Assembly: GCF_023502145.1 (NCBI RefSeq)
Contig: NZ_JAMFLI010000009.1
Span: forward strand, 55,998-119,997
Reading direction: 5' to 3'
Length of the DNA: 64,000 nt
From: Craterilacuibacter sp. RT1T
GTDB taxonomy: Bacteria > Pseudomonadota > Gammaproteobacteria > Burkholderiales > Chromobacteriaceae
Below are positions 18,920 through 27,112 of the stretch, one piece after another. Made by a program: the position numbers and the translations under genes. How positions within the stretch are numbered: position 1 is the stretch's first letter; the number at the start of each line of letters is the position of its first letter. Under the pieces are notes generated by a model. The model was given only the letters and a program-made list of their open reading frames with translations, had not been told where the DNA came from and made no database searches.

Positions 18920-19428
18920 TCGATCACCACGCTATAGTTGCTTGCTGTGGCCGCCATATGGTCATCCTGCCAAGTAAGCGTCAGGGTATAGCGCAAAAAC
19001 CCCGCACTCGCACCCGGCGCTGCAAGCAAGACGAAGTTCGCACCCGGCAACTGGTTTTGCAAGGTAAGGTACCACTCGATCATGTCCCCCTCCACCAGAT
19101 AAGTGGCACGCCCACCTAGCTGCACATTGCAAACTGGCGGCGTTTGCGCCAGCGTCGCAGCGGTACAGCGTGAAAAATCGGGGGGCATGGGCAAAGGCGC
19201 ATCTGCCGCCGCTTCGGCATCCTGCAGAATGGGCGTACGGTTGGCGCGAATGCGCTCAGCCAGATCATTGGCTAAATCGGCTGCGATGGTGCGCTGGTAG
19301 GCGCTCTGGTTGTACATCAGTGTGCGTGACTGCAGCGCAGCCAATCCCAAAAGACCGAGCGCAATAATAAAAAGCGAAACCATGACTTCGATCATGGAGA
19401 GGCCTGACTGCCATCTACGATTCATCAT
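18916..19428 (-). CDS. pilV: PilV, minor pilin (cassette C)
   Basis: Protein of 170 aa. MMNRRWQSG^LSMIEVMVSLFIIALGLLGLAALQ with Glu+5, then the diagnostic YQRTIAADLANDLAERIRANR (PilV family DLAERMRANR). Two start codons in tandem (19428 and 19425). It follows fimU after 16 bases and overlaps pilW by 4. Confidence 0.92.
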   Translation of the reverse strand: MMNRRWQSGLSMIEVMVSLFIIALGLLGLAALQSRTLMYNQSAYQRTIAADLANDLAERIRANRTPILQDAEAAADAPLPMPPDFSRCTAATLAQTPPVCNVQLGGRATYLVEGDMIEWYLTLQNQLPGANFVLLAAPGASAGFLRYTLTLTWQDDHMAATASNYSVVIE

Positions 19429-19444
19429 TTGGCGATCCGGTAGA

Positions 19445-19975
19445 TTAAGGACAAGCTGCAGGGCCGATTTGCCGACCGATACGCCCGGACAAGGACACCC
19501 TTACCGTTCTTTGTTGGCTGCCTGCCGCGCACAACCTCAAAGAGACATCCTGCGTGGCATTACCCTGAGTAGGGTTGAAGACCACAACAACAGGCATGGC
19601 TCCTGCAATCACATCAGGGGCTATCGTTACCGCCGGATTGGCCGTCACGCGCTGTAAAATATTCGCACCTGCCAGCACACCCCAACCGCGCGCCCAGTCG
19701 GCCGCATCTGCAGAGCAGGCATTATCCGCATTCGGATTGGCCAGCGGGCATACGGTAATATTGACCCGCCGGTTAATCGCCTCGGTACGCGCCAGTTGCA
19801 ATGAAGATGCCAGCAAGTCGGTTTGCGAAGACAGCCTGGCATCGCGAAGAAACTGGTTCATGTTCGGCACGGCAACCGCAGCCATGATCGCCAGCAAAGA
19901 CATAACGATGACCAGTTCGACCAGCGTCACGCCCCCCTCCTTACCACGCTCTCTACCTATATTGGCGGCAGCCAT
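19445..19975 (-). CDS. fimU: FimU/FimT (GspH-type) minor pilin (cassette C)
   Basis: Protein of 176 aa. The site is KEGG^VTLVELVIVMSLLAIMAAVAVPNMNQFL with Glu+5, and LLASSLQLARTEAINRRVNITVCP is the FimU/FimT hallmark. ATG 19975 is preferred (it overlaps the pilY1 TGA by one base); a TTG at 19993 is less likely. FimU links the tip complex to the main fibre in Pseudomonas; that assignment is by homology of plan only. Confidence 0.87.
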   Translation of the reverse strand: MAAANIGRERGKEGGVTLVELVIVMSLLAIMAAVAVPNMNQFLRDARLSSQTDLLASSLQLARTEAINRRVNITVCPLANPNADNACSADAADWARGWGVLAGANILQRVTANPAVTIAPDVIAGAMPVVVVFNPTQGNATQDVSLRLCAAGSQQRTVRVSLSGRIGRQIGPAACP

Positions 19976-22900
19976 CACAGCACTTCCCACCAAAGCGTAG
20001 TTTCGACTCTTACACCCAAGCTCCCCTTGTTGATACCGTGCTGATCAAGCGTATCATTGCCAACCTGTGGCACAAACAACTGGCCATCGCCACCAGCAAC
20101 CGGGCGCCCCATCGCATTGCCAGCACTGGTACCCAATTTGGCATGACCGGTATAAACAGCCATCGCATTGGCCTCTTTCAATGCGACGGCATTGCCGGCA
20201 TCTCCCAGTTCAGTGCCGGCAGATGCCGGACTCGACAAGGCGAAACTTCCTTTTTGTACATAAGTCAGTTCGGTCGGCAATCCAGCCAGTGCAAAACCAC
20301 TGACGTAACTCTTGCCGGTAGAAAAATTCACCATATCGCCAGCACTAGACCTCTTGTCACCATCCAAGTCGATAAAACTGTAGGGCTTCCCGGTATTGCC
20401 CGTGCGGTTTTTGGTCACGCTACCCGTTAGCGGATTAACCCCCATCACCCACCCCTTGCCGCCGGGTAGGCACTTTTCACTGGCCAGCGGCGATCCGGTA
20501 GCAAACAATAGTTTGTCTTTGAGTAATAACGGTGAGCTCATCAAACGCTCGGATGGTTCGGGCAAGTCAAGATACCAGCCACGCTTGGTATTTCCTGGAT
20601 CAGTCAAATCCAGTGTACTGTCGGATAGCTGCCGGAAGGTACCCGCTCCAGTCTGCCCGGAAGGAATGCTTACCGTTGCAGTGACACGCTGCTGCTGCAA
20701 AGAATCCAAACTGGCAGTGACAGGCGACGCATCCATTTTATCCAGAACCGCATAAAATCTTTGGATGCTGATATCGCCGCGATCTGTTTCTTCCTGCAGT
20801 TTCCCTGTGCCGAACAGCACCAGATTACCGACGGGTTTACCATCTGTTTTGCTATTAACGGCAAGTACGGCTGGGCGCATTACGATAGGTTGGCTGCTTC
20901 CGGCATCAAACAAAGGCGTGCTCTCCACCTTAAAACCAGAGGGAGAAGCACTCGTCAGATCGAAACGCCACACCTTACCATTCATATCACCGGCATACAC
21001 ATAGTCGAGGACCCCATCCTGCCCGTAATCAATGCCAGCAGGTGCAGATAGCCCGCCTTTTCCGGGAACTACAATTTTTTTCAGCACATCCCCATTGTCA
21101 GCATTAACGATATATAAGGCTGAAGTATCGCTACTGGTGCTGTCACTATTTTTGTAGCCATTCGCAAGTATCACAACCGGAATAGCCTGAGCCTTATTAT
21201 TGATATCCGTACCATTGCGTACGTTGTAAATTAGCGGCAGACCAAAGGTATGCCCCATATCGGCCTCATTTCGACTATTAAGCTCCCAGCGGACCGTAGC
21301 CGCAGTATCTAAGGCCTTTGCATCCGTTGCATCCAGTGCAAAGTAGCCCCGCCCGCCCTGGGCAAGGCCAGAAACCAGCAAGGTTTTCCAGTTTCCACCT
21401 ATACGCACGTCAGTCTGGCGGCTATTGCCATTCACAAACCAGTTGTGTGGCGAGCCGGCTGATTTACCATAATCTTTTTTGGTAAGGCTAGACAAATTGG
21501 GGTAGACCGCGGCGGGAACATAAGCCATGAGTTCCTGCATGCTATCGCCGTCAAAGGCATGCATCATGCCGTCGTTAGCGCCGATAAAAACCAGCTTGCG
21601 TCCAGCTTTGTCCTGTTTGAATTGGCTGTAGTTTTTATCATTGGTATAGCCTGACGGTTTTCCCACGACCGTGGGCTGCCCGCCAACAATATCGCCCAGC
21701 AGGCTGTTGCGCGTACGAAATTCAGTAATGTCCGTCCGGCCACGAATAAACCCGATCACTTTATTGACTGTAGCAACATCTCCATCCGGCGGAGCTAATG
21801 CTTTCTTTTGCCAGTCAGCCAGATCTGCAGCGCTATTAAAAGTTATCGCCGTCGAGCTACCATTACTGGTATAAATTTTACGTGCATTATGCACAGGAAT
21901 GATCGCTTGCGGATTAGGGCAATCACCAATAATTTTTCCGTTAGCATCCGTTGCTTTACAGCGCAACTCGCCATACCAGCCATCGGGATTGAATACAGGC
22001 TGATAAACCTGGTTTCCTTCGCCAACCGAATCATTGACAACAGAGACGCCTCCTGCATTGGAACTGGCGGAGGCAATCTGGGCGACTGTCTGTTTCAGAC
22101 TATTTGCAAGTTCATTTTCATTGTTAGCCGTAAAATAACTGCCGCCCCCCACCGCGGCAGCAGCGGGCAATACATTGTTTTGGGTGGCAAAACCCACCGT
22201 ATATATGGACAAATTCTGCAATTTGAATTTTGCATCATCAAAACTCTTGCCATCCAAATCTAGAGTAGCCCCCGTGACCATATCAGCTTCAAAGGCATAC
22301 TTTGCGACATCACGAATGGCACGCGGCCTGTTGTTTTTATCTCCAAAACCAGGAACAGTCAGCCCACTCGTTCCCTCAAGCACATTAGGGCAATCCGTAC
22401 TGGCTGCAGTGCATATACCAAACTCTTTAGACTGAAGAGAACCATCCGCCTTATAACTAACATAAGACATCAAAGCCTTTCCATTATTTCCAGGCAAATC
22501 ATCGTCATTAGTGGCGTCACCATCGGTGATCACAATGGCAAAGTTTTTCTGGCAGCGATACTGAATAGGCCGAGTATACTTTTTGTCAGCATTGCCGGTC
22601 GGCTTGTCATATAGCGAGCTTTCGCCACGAAAGTAACGCGTCACCTCAAGCAGCGTTTCCCCTAGAGGGGTCGCGGTTCTACCATTTAATGCAGTAATGG
22701 CGCTTTTTAATGCATCCCTGTTGCTATCTACCCACCCATCTTGAACAGCTGCACGCAACAGACCACCCTGCCCACGCTCATCCCCCCCAATAGTCGTCGT
22801 TTTATCATGAAATGAAAAAACGCCCCATCTGAGTTGGGAATTGCCATCAATCAAATTGCGCGAAACCCGCTTGGCAATATTCATTTTACTATTCGGGGTC

Positions 22901-23187
22901 AGCGTTTCCGAATCATTGGTAGTGCGAAAGCCATTGGTATTGTTATTAATACAACTATTCCAGTTACTGCTAACATTATTGCAAAGATTGTTGTACAGCC
23001 ATGCATTATTACTGTCTTGCAACATACTGGCGGAGGTATCAATCACCAGCATTACGTTAGGTGCAACCGATGTGGAAAGCGAGGGCGGCAATGCGGGGTA
23101 AGGACCAGCCATCGTAAGCCCCGGCAATATACCAGCAAGGGCAAACGACCCCAGCGTCAAAGCCTGATACTTGTTTTCTTTAGCCAC
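19975..23187 (-). CDS. pilY1: PilY1, second pilus-tip protein (cassette C)
   Basis: Protein of 1070 aa from GTG 23187, with AGGGG 6 bases upstream. N-terminal signal (ALTLGSFALAGILPGLTMAG), then VWA-like start VMLVIDTSAS with MIDAS D50-x-S52-x-S54. The propeller part has KLVFIGANDGMMHAFDGDS, a calcium loop DYGQDGVLD followed by YVYAGDMNGKVWRFDL, and DLDGDKRSSAGD near the end. It lies first in its cassette, unlike cassette B where pilY1 is second to last. The DNA is clearly more AT-rich than the surroundings (for example 19 G+C of 60 in 22921-22980), which suggests a separate origin. Confidence 0.94.
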   Translation of the reverse strand: MAKENKYQALTLGSFALAGILPGLTMAGPYPALPPSLSTSVAPNVMLVIDTSASMLQDSNNAWLYNNLCNNVSSNWNSCINNNTNGFRTTNDSETLTPNSKMNIAKRVSRNLIDGNSQLRWGVFSFHDKTTTIGGDERGQGGLLRAAVQDGWVDSNRDALKSAITALNGRTATPLGETLLEVTRYFRGESSLYDKPTGNADKKYTRPIQYRCQKNFAIVITDGDATNDDDLPGNNGKALMSYVSYKADGSLQSKEFGICTAASTDCPNVLEGTSGLTVPGFGDKNNRPRAIRDVAKYAFEADMVTGATLDLDGKSFDDAKFKLQNLSIYTVGFATQNNVLPAAAAVGGGSYFTANNENELANSLKQTVAQIASASSNAGGVSVVNDSVGEGNQVYQPVFNPDGWYGELRCKATDANGKIIGDCPNPQAIIPVHNARKIYTSNGSSTAITFNSAADLADWQKKALAPPDGDVATVNKVIGFIRGRTDITEFRTRNSLLGDIVGGQPTVVGKPSGYTNDKNYSQFKQDKAGRKLVFIGANDGMMHAFDGDSMQELMAYVPAAVYPNLSSLTKKDYGKSAGSPHNWFVNGNSRQTDVRIGGNWKTLLVSGLAQGGRGYFALDATDAKALDTAATVRWELNSRNEADMGHTFGLPLIYNVRNGTDINNKAQAIPVVILANGYKNSDSTSSDTSALYIVNADNGDVLKKIVVPGKGGLSAPAGIDYGQDGVLDYVYAGDMNGKVWRFDLTSASPSGFKVESTPLFDAGSSQPIVMRPAVLAVNSKTDGKPVGNLVLFGTGKLQEETDRGDISIQRFYAVLDKMDASPVTASLDSLQQQRVTATVSIPSGQTGAGTFRQLSDSTLDLTDPGNTKRGWYLDLPEPSERLMSSPLLLKDKLLFATGSPLASEKCLPGGKGWVMGVNPLTGSVTKNRTGNTGKPYSFIDLDGDKRSSAGDMVNFSTGKSYVSGFALAGLPTELTYVQKGSFALSSPASAGTELGDAGNAVALKEANAMAVYTGHAKLGTSAGNAMGRPVAGGDGQLFVPQVGNDTLDQHGINKGSLGVRVETTLWWEVL

Positions 23188-23476
23188 GATTTACCCCTTT
23201 GATATTCTTTTACTGCCCTATTTTCCCGTTTAGCGATGCTTTGCCAGCAAGCGGAACCACGCTGAGCGAGCCTCTTCATTGCAAGTGTATATCTTTTGTA
23301 CGCAGGATACCCATTTGACAACATGCTTTCTGGGCGCGCCAACAAAAGTACAACACTTGGCTTGAGCAACTGACATCATCACCTCCCCTACCATCTCCCC
23401 CCTGCTTGACGCAGAACAAGTTCCAGCCGGCGCCATGCTGTTACCTTCCAAGGGTTTACGATTCCGCTTGTGACGC
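23188..23476. promoter_or_regulatory. Divergent region pilY1/ubiU with a candidate FNR-type site
   Basis: This 289-base gap separates divergent pilY1 and ubiU. At 23406-23419 the sequence TTGACGCAGAACAA matches the FNR/Anr consensus TTGAT-N4-ATCAA at 8 of 10 positions. Its centre lies 64 bases before the ubiU ATG, a distance that suits a class II FNR promoter with a short leader. E. coli ubiUV are anaerobically expressed, which supports the idea; I did not find a clear -10 element. The remainder shows nothing else I can name. Confidence 0.4.
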
Positions 23477-24484
23477 ATGCCTAAGCTACCCGAACTGGTC
23501 TGCCCTGCCGGCAGCCTGCCCGCCCTCAAGACCGCCATCGACCACGGTGCCGATGCAGTGTATATGGGGCTCAAGAATGAAACCAATGCCCGCAACTTCG
23601 CCGGGCTGAATTTCGACGAAAAATCTGCCACCGCCGGCATCCGCTACGCCCGCGACAAGGGACGCAAGGTGCTGATGGCGATCAATACCTTTGCCCAGGG
23701 GGTGGATATCTTGCGCTGGCAGCGCGCCGTCGATCAGGCCGCCGATCTGGGGGTGGACGCGGTGATTCTGGCCGACCTGGGCCTGATGGATTACGCCAGC
23801 CGCCGCCACCCGAACCTGCGCCTGCATATGTCGGTGCAAAGCTCGGCCACCAATTACGAGGCGGTCAATCTGGCCCGCGATCTGTTCGGCGTGCAGCGCG
23901 CGGTCTTGCCGCGCGTGCTGACACTGGATCAGGTTGGCCATGTAATCCGCCATACCGATGTGGAAATCGAGGTCTTCGGCTTCGGCAGCCTGTGCGTAAT
24001 GGTGGAAGGGCGTTGTCTGCTGTCCAGCTACGCCACCGGCGAGTCGCCCAATACCCACGGCGTGTGCTCGCCGGCCAAGTTTGTGCGCTGGGAGCAAAAC
24101 GGCAGCACCACCAGCGCCCGCCTGAACGATATCCTGATCGACCAGTACGGCCAGAATGAGCCGGCCGGCTACCCGACGCTGTGCAAGGGCCGCTTCGAGG
24201 TGCAGGGCGATACCTATTACGCGCTGGAAGAGCCGACCAGCCTGAATGTGCTGGAGATGCTGCCGCAAATCATCGATATCAGCGTGTCGGCCATCAAGGT
24301 CGAAGGCCGCCAGCGCAGCCCGGCCTATGTGGCACAGGTGACCAAGACGCTGCGCGAAGCGATCGATACCGCGGGGCGCGAGATGCAGCGCTTCTCAGTG
24401 AAACCCGCGTGGCAAGCGGCACTGGGTAAGCTGGCCGAAGGTCAGCAACAGACGCTGGGCGCCTACAACCGGCCATGGAAATAA
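23477..24484 (+). CDS. ubiU: UbiU, O2-independent ubiquinone hydroxylation protein (U32 peptidase family)
   Basis: UbiU and UbiV form a heterodimer with 4Fe-4S clusters that hydroxylates the ubiquinone ring without oxygen. The protein is 335 aa (E. coli 331) and begins with the U32 signature ELVCPAGSLPALKTAIDHGADAVYMG. The four cluster ligands are all present: C173, C180, C197 and C236, each four residues after E. coli C169, C176, C193 and C232. The family signature EVFGFGSLCVMVEGRCLLSSY surrounds the first two. First gene of ubiU-ubiV-ubiT, with 4 bases to ubiV. Confidence 0.95.
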   Translation: MPKLPELVCPAGSLPALKTAIDHGADAVYMGLKNETNARNFAGLNFDEKSATAGIRYARDKGRKVLMAINTFAQGVDILRWQRAVDQAADLGVDAVILADLGLMDYASRRHPNLRLHMSVQSSATNYEAVNLARDLFGVQRAVLPRVLTLDQVGHVIRHTDVEIEVFGFGSLCVMVEGRCLLSSYATGESPNTHGVCSPAKFVRWEQNGSTTSARLNDILIDQYGQNEPAGYPTLCKGRFEVQGDTYYALEEPTSLNVLEMLPQIIDISVSAIKVEGRQRSPAYVAQVTKTLREAIDTAGREMQRFSVKPAWQAALGKLAEGQQQTLGAYNRPWK

Positions 24485-24488
24485 TCAG

Positions 24489-25412
24489 ATGAGCGCACTT
24501 AATCTCAAACTCACCCTCGGCCCCATCCTGTTTTTCTGGTCGCGCGACGAGGTCTTCAAGTTTTATGAAGCGGCGGCGACTTGGCCGCTGGACACGATTT
24601 ATCTGGGCGAAGCCGTCTGCTCGCGTCGCCAGCAACTGCGCACCAGCGACTGGATTACGCTGGCGCACCAGCTCTCTGATGCCGGCAAACAGGTGGTACT
24701 CAGCTGCCAGGCGCTGCTGGAGAGCGAGTCCGACCTCAAGCGCCTGCGCAAGCTGGTGGACAATGGCCGCGTGACGCTGGAGGTCAATGATCTGGGAGCA
24801 GCCAAGCTTGCACGCGACGCCGGTCTGCCCTTTGTCGCCGGCACCCATATGAATGTCTACAACAGCAGCACGCTCTCGCTGATGCGCACGCTGGGCGCCA
24901 CGCGCTGGCTGCCGCCGGTGGAGATGGACCGCGACACGCTGGCCGCCATTCTGGCCACCCGACCCGAGCTTGAAACCGAGGTGTTTGCCTGGGGTCGCCT
25001 GCCGCTGGCATTCTCGGCACGCTGCTTTACCGCGCGCCACTACAACCTGAGCAAGGATGACTGCCAGTTCAAGTGTCTGGAACATCCGGATGGCTTGACG
25101 CTGGCCACGCGCGAAGCACAAGGCTTTCTGACCATTAACGGCATCCAGACCATGTCCGATGGTTGCCATGCCTTGCTGCCGTATCTGGCCGAAATGGAAG
25201 CAATGGGCGTGACGGCGGTACGCGTCAGCCCGCAGTCGGCCCACACCGCAGAAGTCGTTGCCGCTTTCCGTGCGGTCATCGCCGGCACGCAAAGTGCAGA
25301 CGCCGCCATGGCCGGCTTAAAGGGCAAACACGCCGGGGCGGCGGTAGACGGCTACTGGTGCGGAAGCGCCGGCATTATCAATACAGGAGACACCTTGCAT
25401 GCGCGTGCCTGA
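24489..25412 (+). CDS. ubiV: UbiV, O2-independent ubiquinone hydroxylation protein (U32 family)
   Basis: Partner of UbiU, 307 aa. Starts KLTLGPILFFWSRDEVFKFYE like UbiV/YhbV. The four cluster cysteines are C44, C179, C192 and C196 (E. coli C39, C180, C193, C197), including the C-x12-C-x3-C pattern CFTARHYNLSKDDCQFKC. It overlaps ubiT by 14 bases, and its operon position fits joint anaerobic ubiquinone synthesis. Confidence 0.95.
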   Translation: MSALNLKLTLGPILFFWSRDEVFKFYEAAATWPLDTIYLGEAVCSRRQQLRTSDWITLAHQLSDAGKQVVLSCQALLESESDLKRLRKLVDNGRVTLEVNDLGAAKLARDAGLPFVAGTHMNVYNSSTLSLMRTLGATRWLPPVEMDRDTLAAILATRPELETEVFAWGRLPLAFSARCFTARHYNLSKDDCQFKCLEHPDGLTLATREAQGFLTINGIQTMSDGCHALLPYLAEMEAMGVTAVRVSPQSAHTAEVVAAFRAVIAGTQSADAAMAGLKGKHAGAAVDGYWCGSAGIINTGDTLHARA

Positions 25413-25833
25413 CATCACCCTGCCACCGATTATCGCCAGCATCGCCGGCAAACTGCCCGCGACCCCGCCCACCTTGGCCCTGGTCACGGCACTGAACCAG
25501 CTGGTCAAGCGCGGCGTGCTGCCGGCCGAGATGGAACTACTGGCCGGCAAGCGCTTTGAAGTGGATGTGCTGGACGCCGGTATCAAGCTGCGCTTCGCCG
25601 CCGACGAGAGCCGCTTTAAGGTGGACGCATCGGCGCAGGCACCAGACTTGCGCTTTGCCGCCAACCTTGCGGATTTGGCACGCATGATGCTGCGCGAAGA
25701 AGACCCGGACACGCTGTTTTTCAACCGCAAGCTGGTGATCGAAGGCGACACCGAGCTGGGGCTGATCGTGAAGAATTTGCTCGATAGCGTAGACTGGAGC
25801 GAAACGCCGCTGGCACGGTTTATGGCGGTATAA
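25399..25833 (+). CDS. ubiT: UbiT, SCP2-domain lipid-binding protein for anaerobic ubiquinone synthesis
   Basis: Protein of 144 aa with an SCP2 sterol-carrier fold: PATPPTLALVTALNQLVKRGVLPAEMELLAGKRFEVDV, then the strand FNRKLVIEGDTELGLIVKNLLD, typical of YhbT/UbiT. UbiT binds isoprenoid quinone intermediates and with UbiUV replaces the aerobic hydroxylases and UbiJ. AGGAG stands 10 bases before ATG 25399. Last gene of the operon. Confidence 0.93.
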   Translation: MRVPDITLPPIIASIAGKLPATPPTLALVTALNQLVKRGVLPAEMELLAGKRFEVDVLDAGIKLRFAADESRFKVDASAQAPDLRFAANLADLARMMLREEDPDTLFFNRKLVIEGDTELGLIVKNLLDSVDWSETPLARFMAV

Positions 25834-25862
25834 CGGGGAGAGGGACTGGGGACTCGGCTCCA

Positions 25863-25898
25863 CGTTCCCCGTTCCCCGCTCCCGGTTCCCCCCCCCTA
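25863..25898. repeat. Short low-complexity C-rich repeat
   Basis: Between the convergent ubiT and lysR stops lies a run of degenerate CGTTCCC / CGCTCCC / GGTTCCC units ending in nine C. Read on the minus strand it is a G-rich tract. Its function is unknown; it may terminate transcription from either side or be simple-sequence expansion. Confidence 0.55.
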
Positions 25899-25900
25899 CC

Positions 25901-26821
25901 TTACGCCGGCCACTTCGCCAACACGTCCGGATGACTCGCCAGACGCTCGACGATAAAGTCGACAAATACGCGGGTGCGCGGTGCGGTGTGTTCGCGGTGC
26001 GGGAAGCACAGGTAAATGGCCCGCTCGGTCGAAAGGAAGTCGAGCAATACCGGCTCCAGCTCGCCGCGGCGCATGGCATCAATCGCCTCATTGCCCGGCA
26101 ACTGGGCGACGCCCTGCCCCAAACGTGCCAGCTCGGCGACGGCCTCGATCTCGTTCAGCGTGTAAGTACCGGAAACATCCAGCGGAATGCGCTCGCCATC
26201 ACGCTCAAACTCCCACTTGGACAAACGCCCCGAAGTCGGAAACTGGAAGTTGATGCAATCATGCGTCGACAGTTCCTCCGGCGTTTGCGGCCGGCCATGC
26301 TTGTCCCAGTAAGCCGGTGTGGCCACGGTATACAAAGGAATATCGGCCAGATGGCGCGCCATCATGCGGCTGTCCGGCATCATGCCCTGACGGATGCCGA
26401 CATCGTAGCCGTCTTCAATCAGATCGCTGAAATGGTCATCCAGCCCGAAAAAGACGCGGATCTTGGGATAGAGCTGGCAGAACTCGCCCATCAAGGGCAG
26501 GATCAGCCGGCGGCCAAAGCTGTTGGGCATGCTGACGCGCAGATGGCCGGCCGGTTCGTCCTGACTGGCTTTAAGCTGGCTGATGGCATTGTCCAGATTA
26601 TTAACCGGCCCCTTGCACTGCGCGTAAAAGCGCCGGCCATCCTCGGTCAAGGTGAGCTGGCGCGTGGTGCGGTTAAACAGCCGTACTTCCAGCTCCAGTT
26701 CCAAGCGGGCAATACTCTGACTCACCGCCGCCGGAGAAACGCCCATCTTGCGCGCCGCGTCGGAAAAACTGCCATTTTCAGCAGTCGTCATGAACACCAT
26801 TAGCGCCTTGAGCGTATCCAT
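25901..26821 (-). CDS. LysR family transcriptional regulator
   Basis: Protein of 306 aa. Winged helix-turn-helix at residues 1-60 (MDTLKALMVFMTTAENGSFSDAARKMGVSPAAVSQSIARLE, then VRLFNRTTRQLTLTEDG), followed by the substrate-binding domain with the usual YDVGIRQG and LARLGQGVAQLP patterns. ATG 26821 is chosen because it gives the canonical LysR N-terminus; the frame continues upstream without family likeness. It is divergent from the nitronate monooxygenase gene 291 bases away, so that gene is the first candidate target. The effector cannot be told from sequence. Confidence 0.92.
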   Translation of the reverse strand: MDTLKALMVFMTTAENGSFSDAARKMGVSPAAVSQSIARLELELEVRLFNRTTRQLTLTEDGRRFYAQCKGPVNNLDNAISQLKASQDEPAGHLRVSMPNSFGRRLILPLMGEFCQLYPKIRVFFGLDDHFSDLIEDGYDVGIRQGMMPDSRMMARHLADIPLYTVATPAYWDKHGRPQTPEELSTHDCINFQFPTSGRLSKWEFERDGERIPLDVSGTYTLNEIEAVAELARLGQGVAQLPGNEAIDAMRRGELEPVLLDFLSTERAIYLCFPHREHTAPRTRVFVDFIVERLASHPDVLAKWPA

Positions 26822-27037
26822 ACTCTTACCCCTGTCCTGAATGCGTGCAATTAACAATCTATTATTTAAAAAGGATAATCCAATTCCGCAAAATCTTAAA
26901 TGCAAAATCCAAAAAAAACACAATACCTATGTCATTAACCATAAATACAACACACCACCACAGCATCGCCCAAGCCTGATCATGGCTAGCTTGCACCGGC
27001 TATCTTTGCGCGGCCACTAGAGTCAAAACTCAAAACA

Positions 27038-27079
27038 TTGATCCAGATCAAATGTCACCCGCAAAAACCCCCACAAAAT
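27038..27079 (+). promoter_or_regulatory. Perfect FNR/Anr-type box with matching -10 element
   Basis: TTGATCCAGATCAA at 27038-27051 is an exact match to the FNR consensus TTGAT-N4-ATCAA. If it works as a class II site centred at -41.5, transcription would start at about 27086 and the -10 hexamer would be expected at 27074-27079, where CAAAAT stands (4 of 6 to TATAAT). The predicted leader would be about 27 bases long. It points to oxygen-responsive expression of the downstream monooxygenase gene. Confidence 0.7.
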
Positions 27080-27112
27080 AGACCTTTTGCTCCATCGCTA
27101 AAGGTCTACGGC

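Noticed and set aside
24294..25292. 332-codon minus-strand open frame opposite ubiV
   Set aside because: ubiV has all four iron-sulphur cysteines and operon context; the antisense frame is a shadow.
25863..25898. C-rich repeats considered as a short CRISPR-like or phase-variation tract
   Set aside because: Units are degenerate, only about 7 bases long, without spacers, and lie between two stop codons where slippage would have no coding effect.
27080..27107. 8-bp hairpin (AGACCTTT/AAAGGTCT) overlapping the ribosome-binding site of the nitronate monooxygenase gene, at first taken for a translational switch
   Set aside because: If the FNR-dependent start is at about 27086, as the -10 placement suggests, most of the 5' arm is not transcribed.
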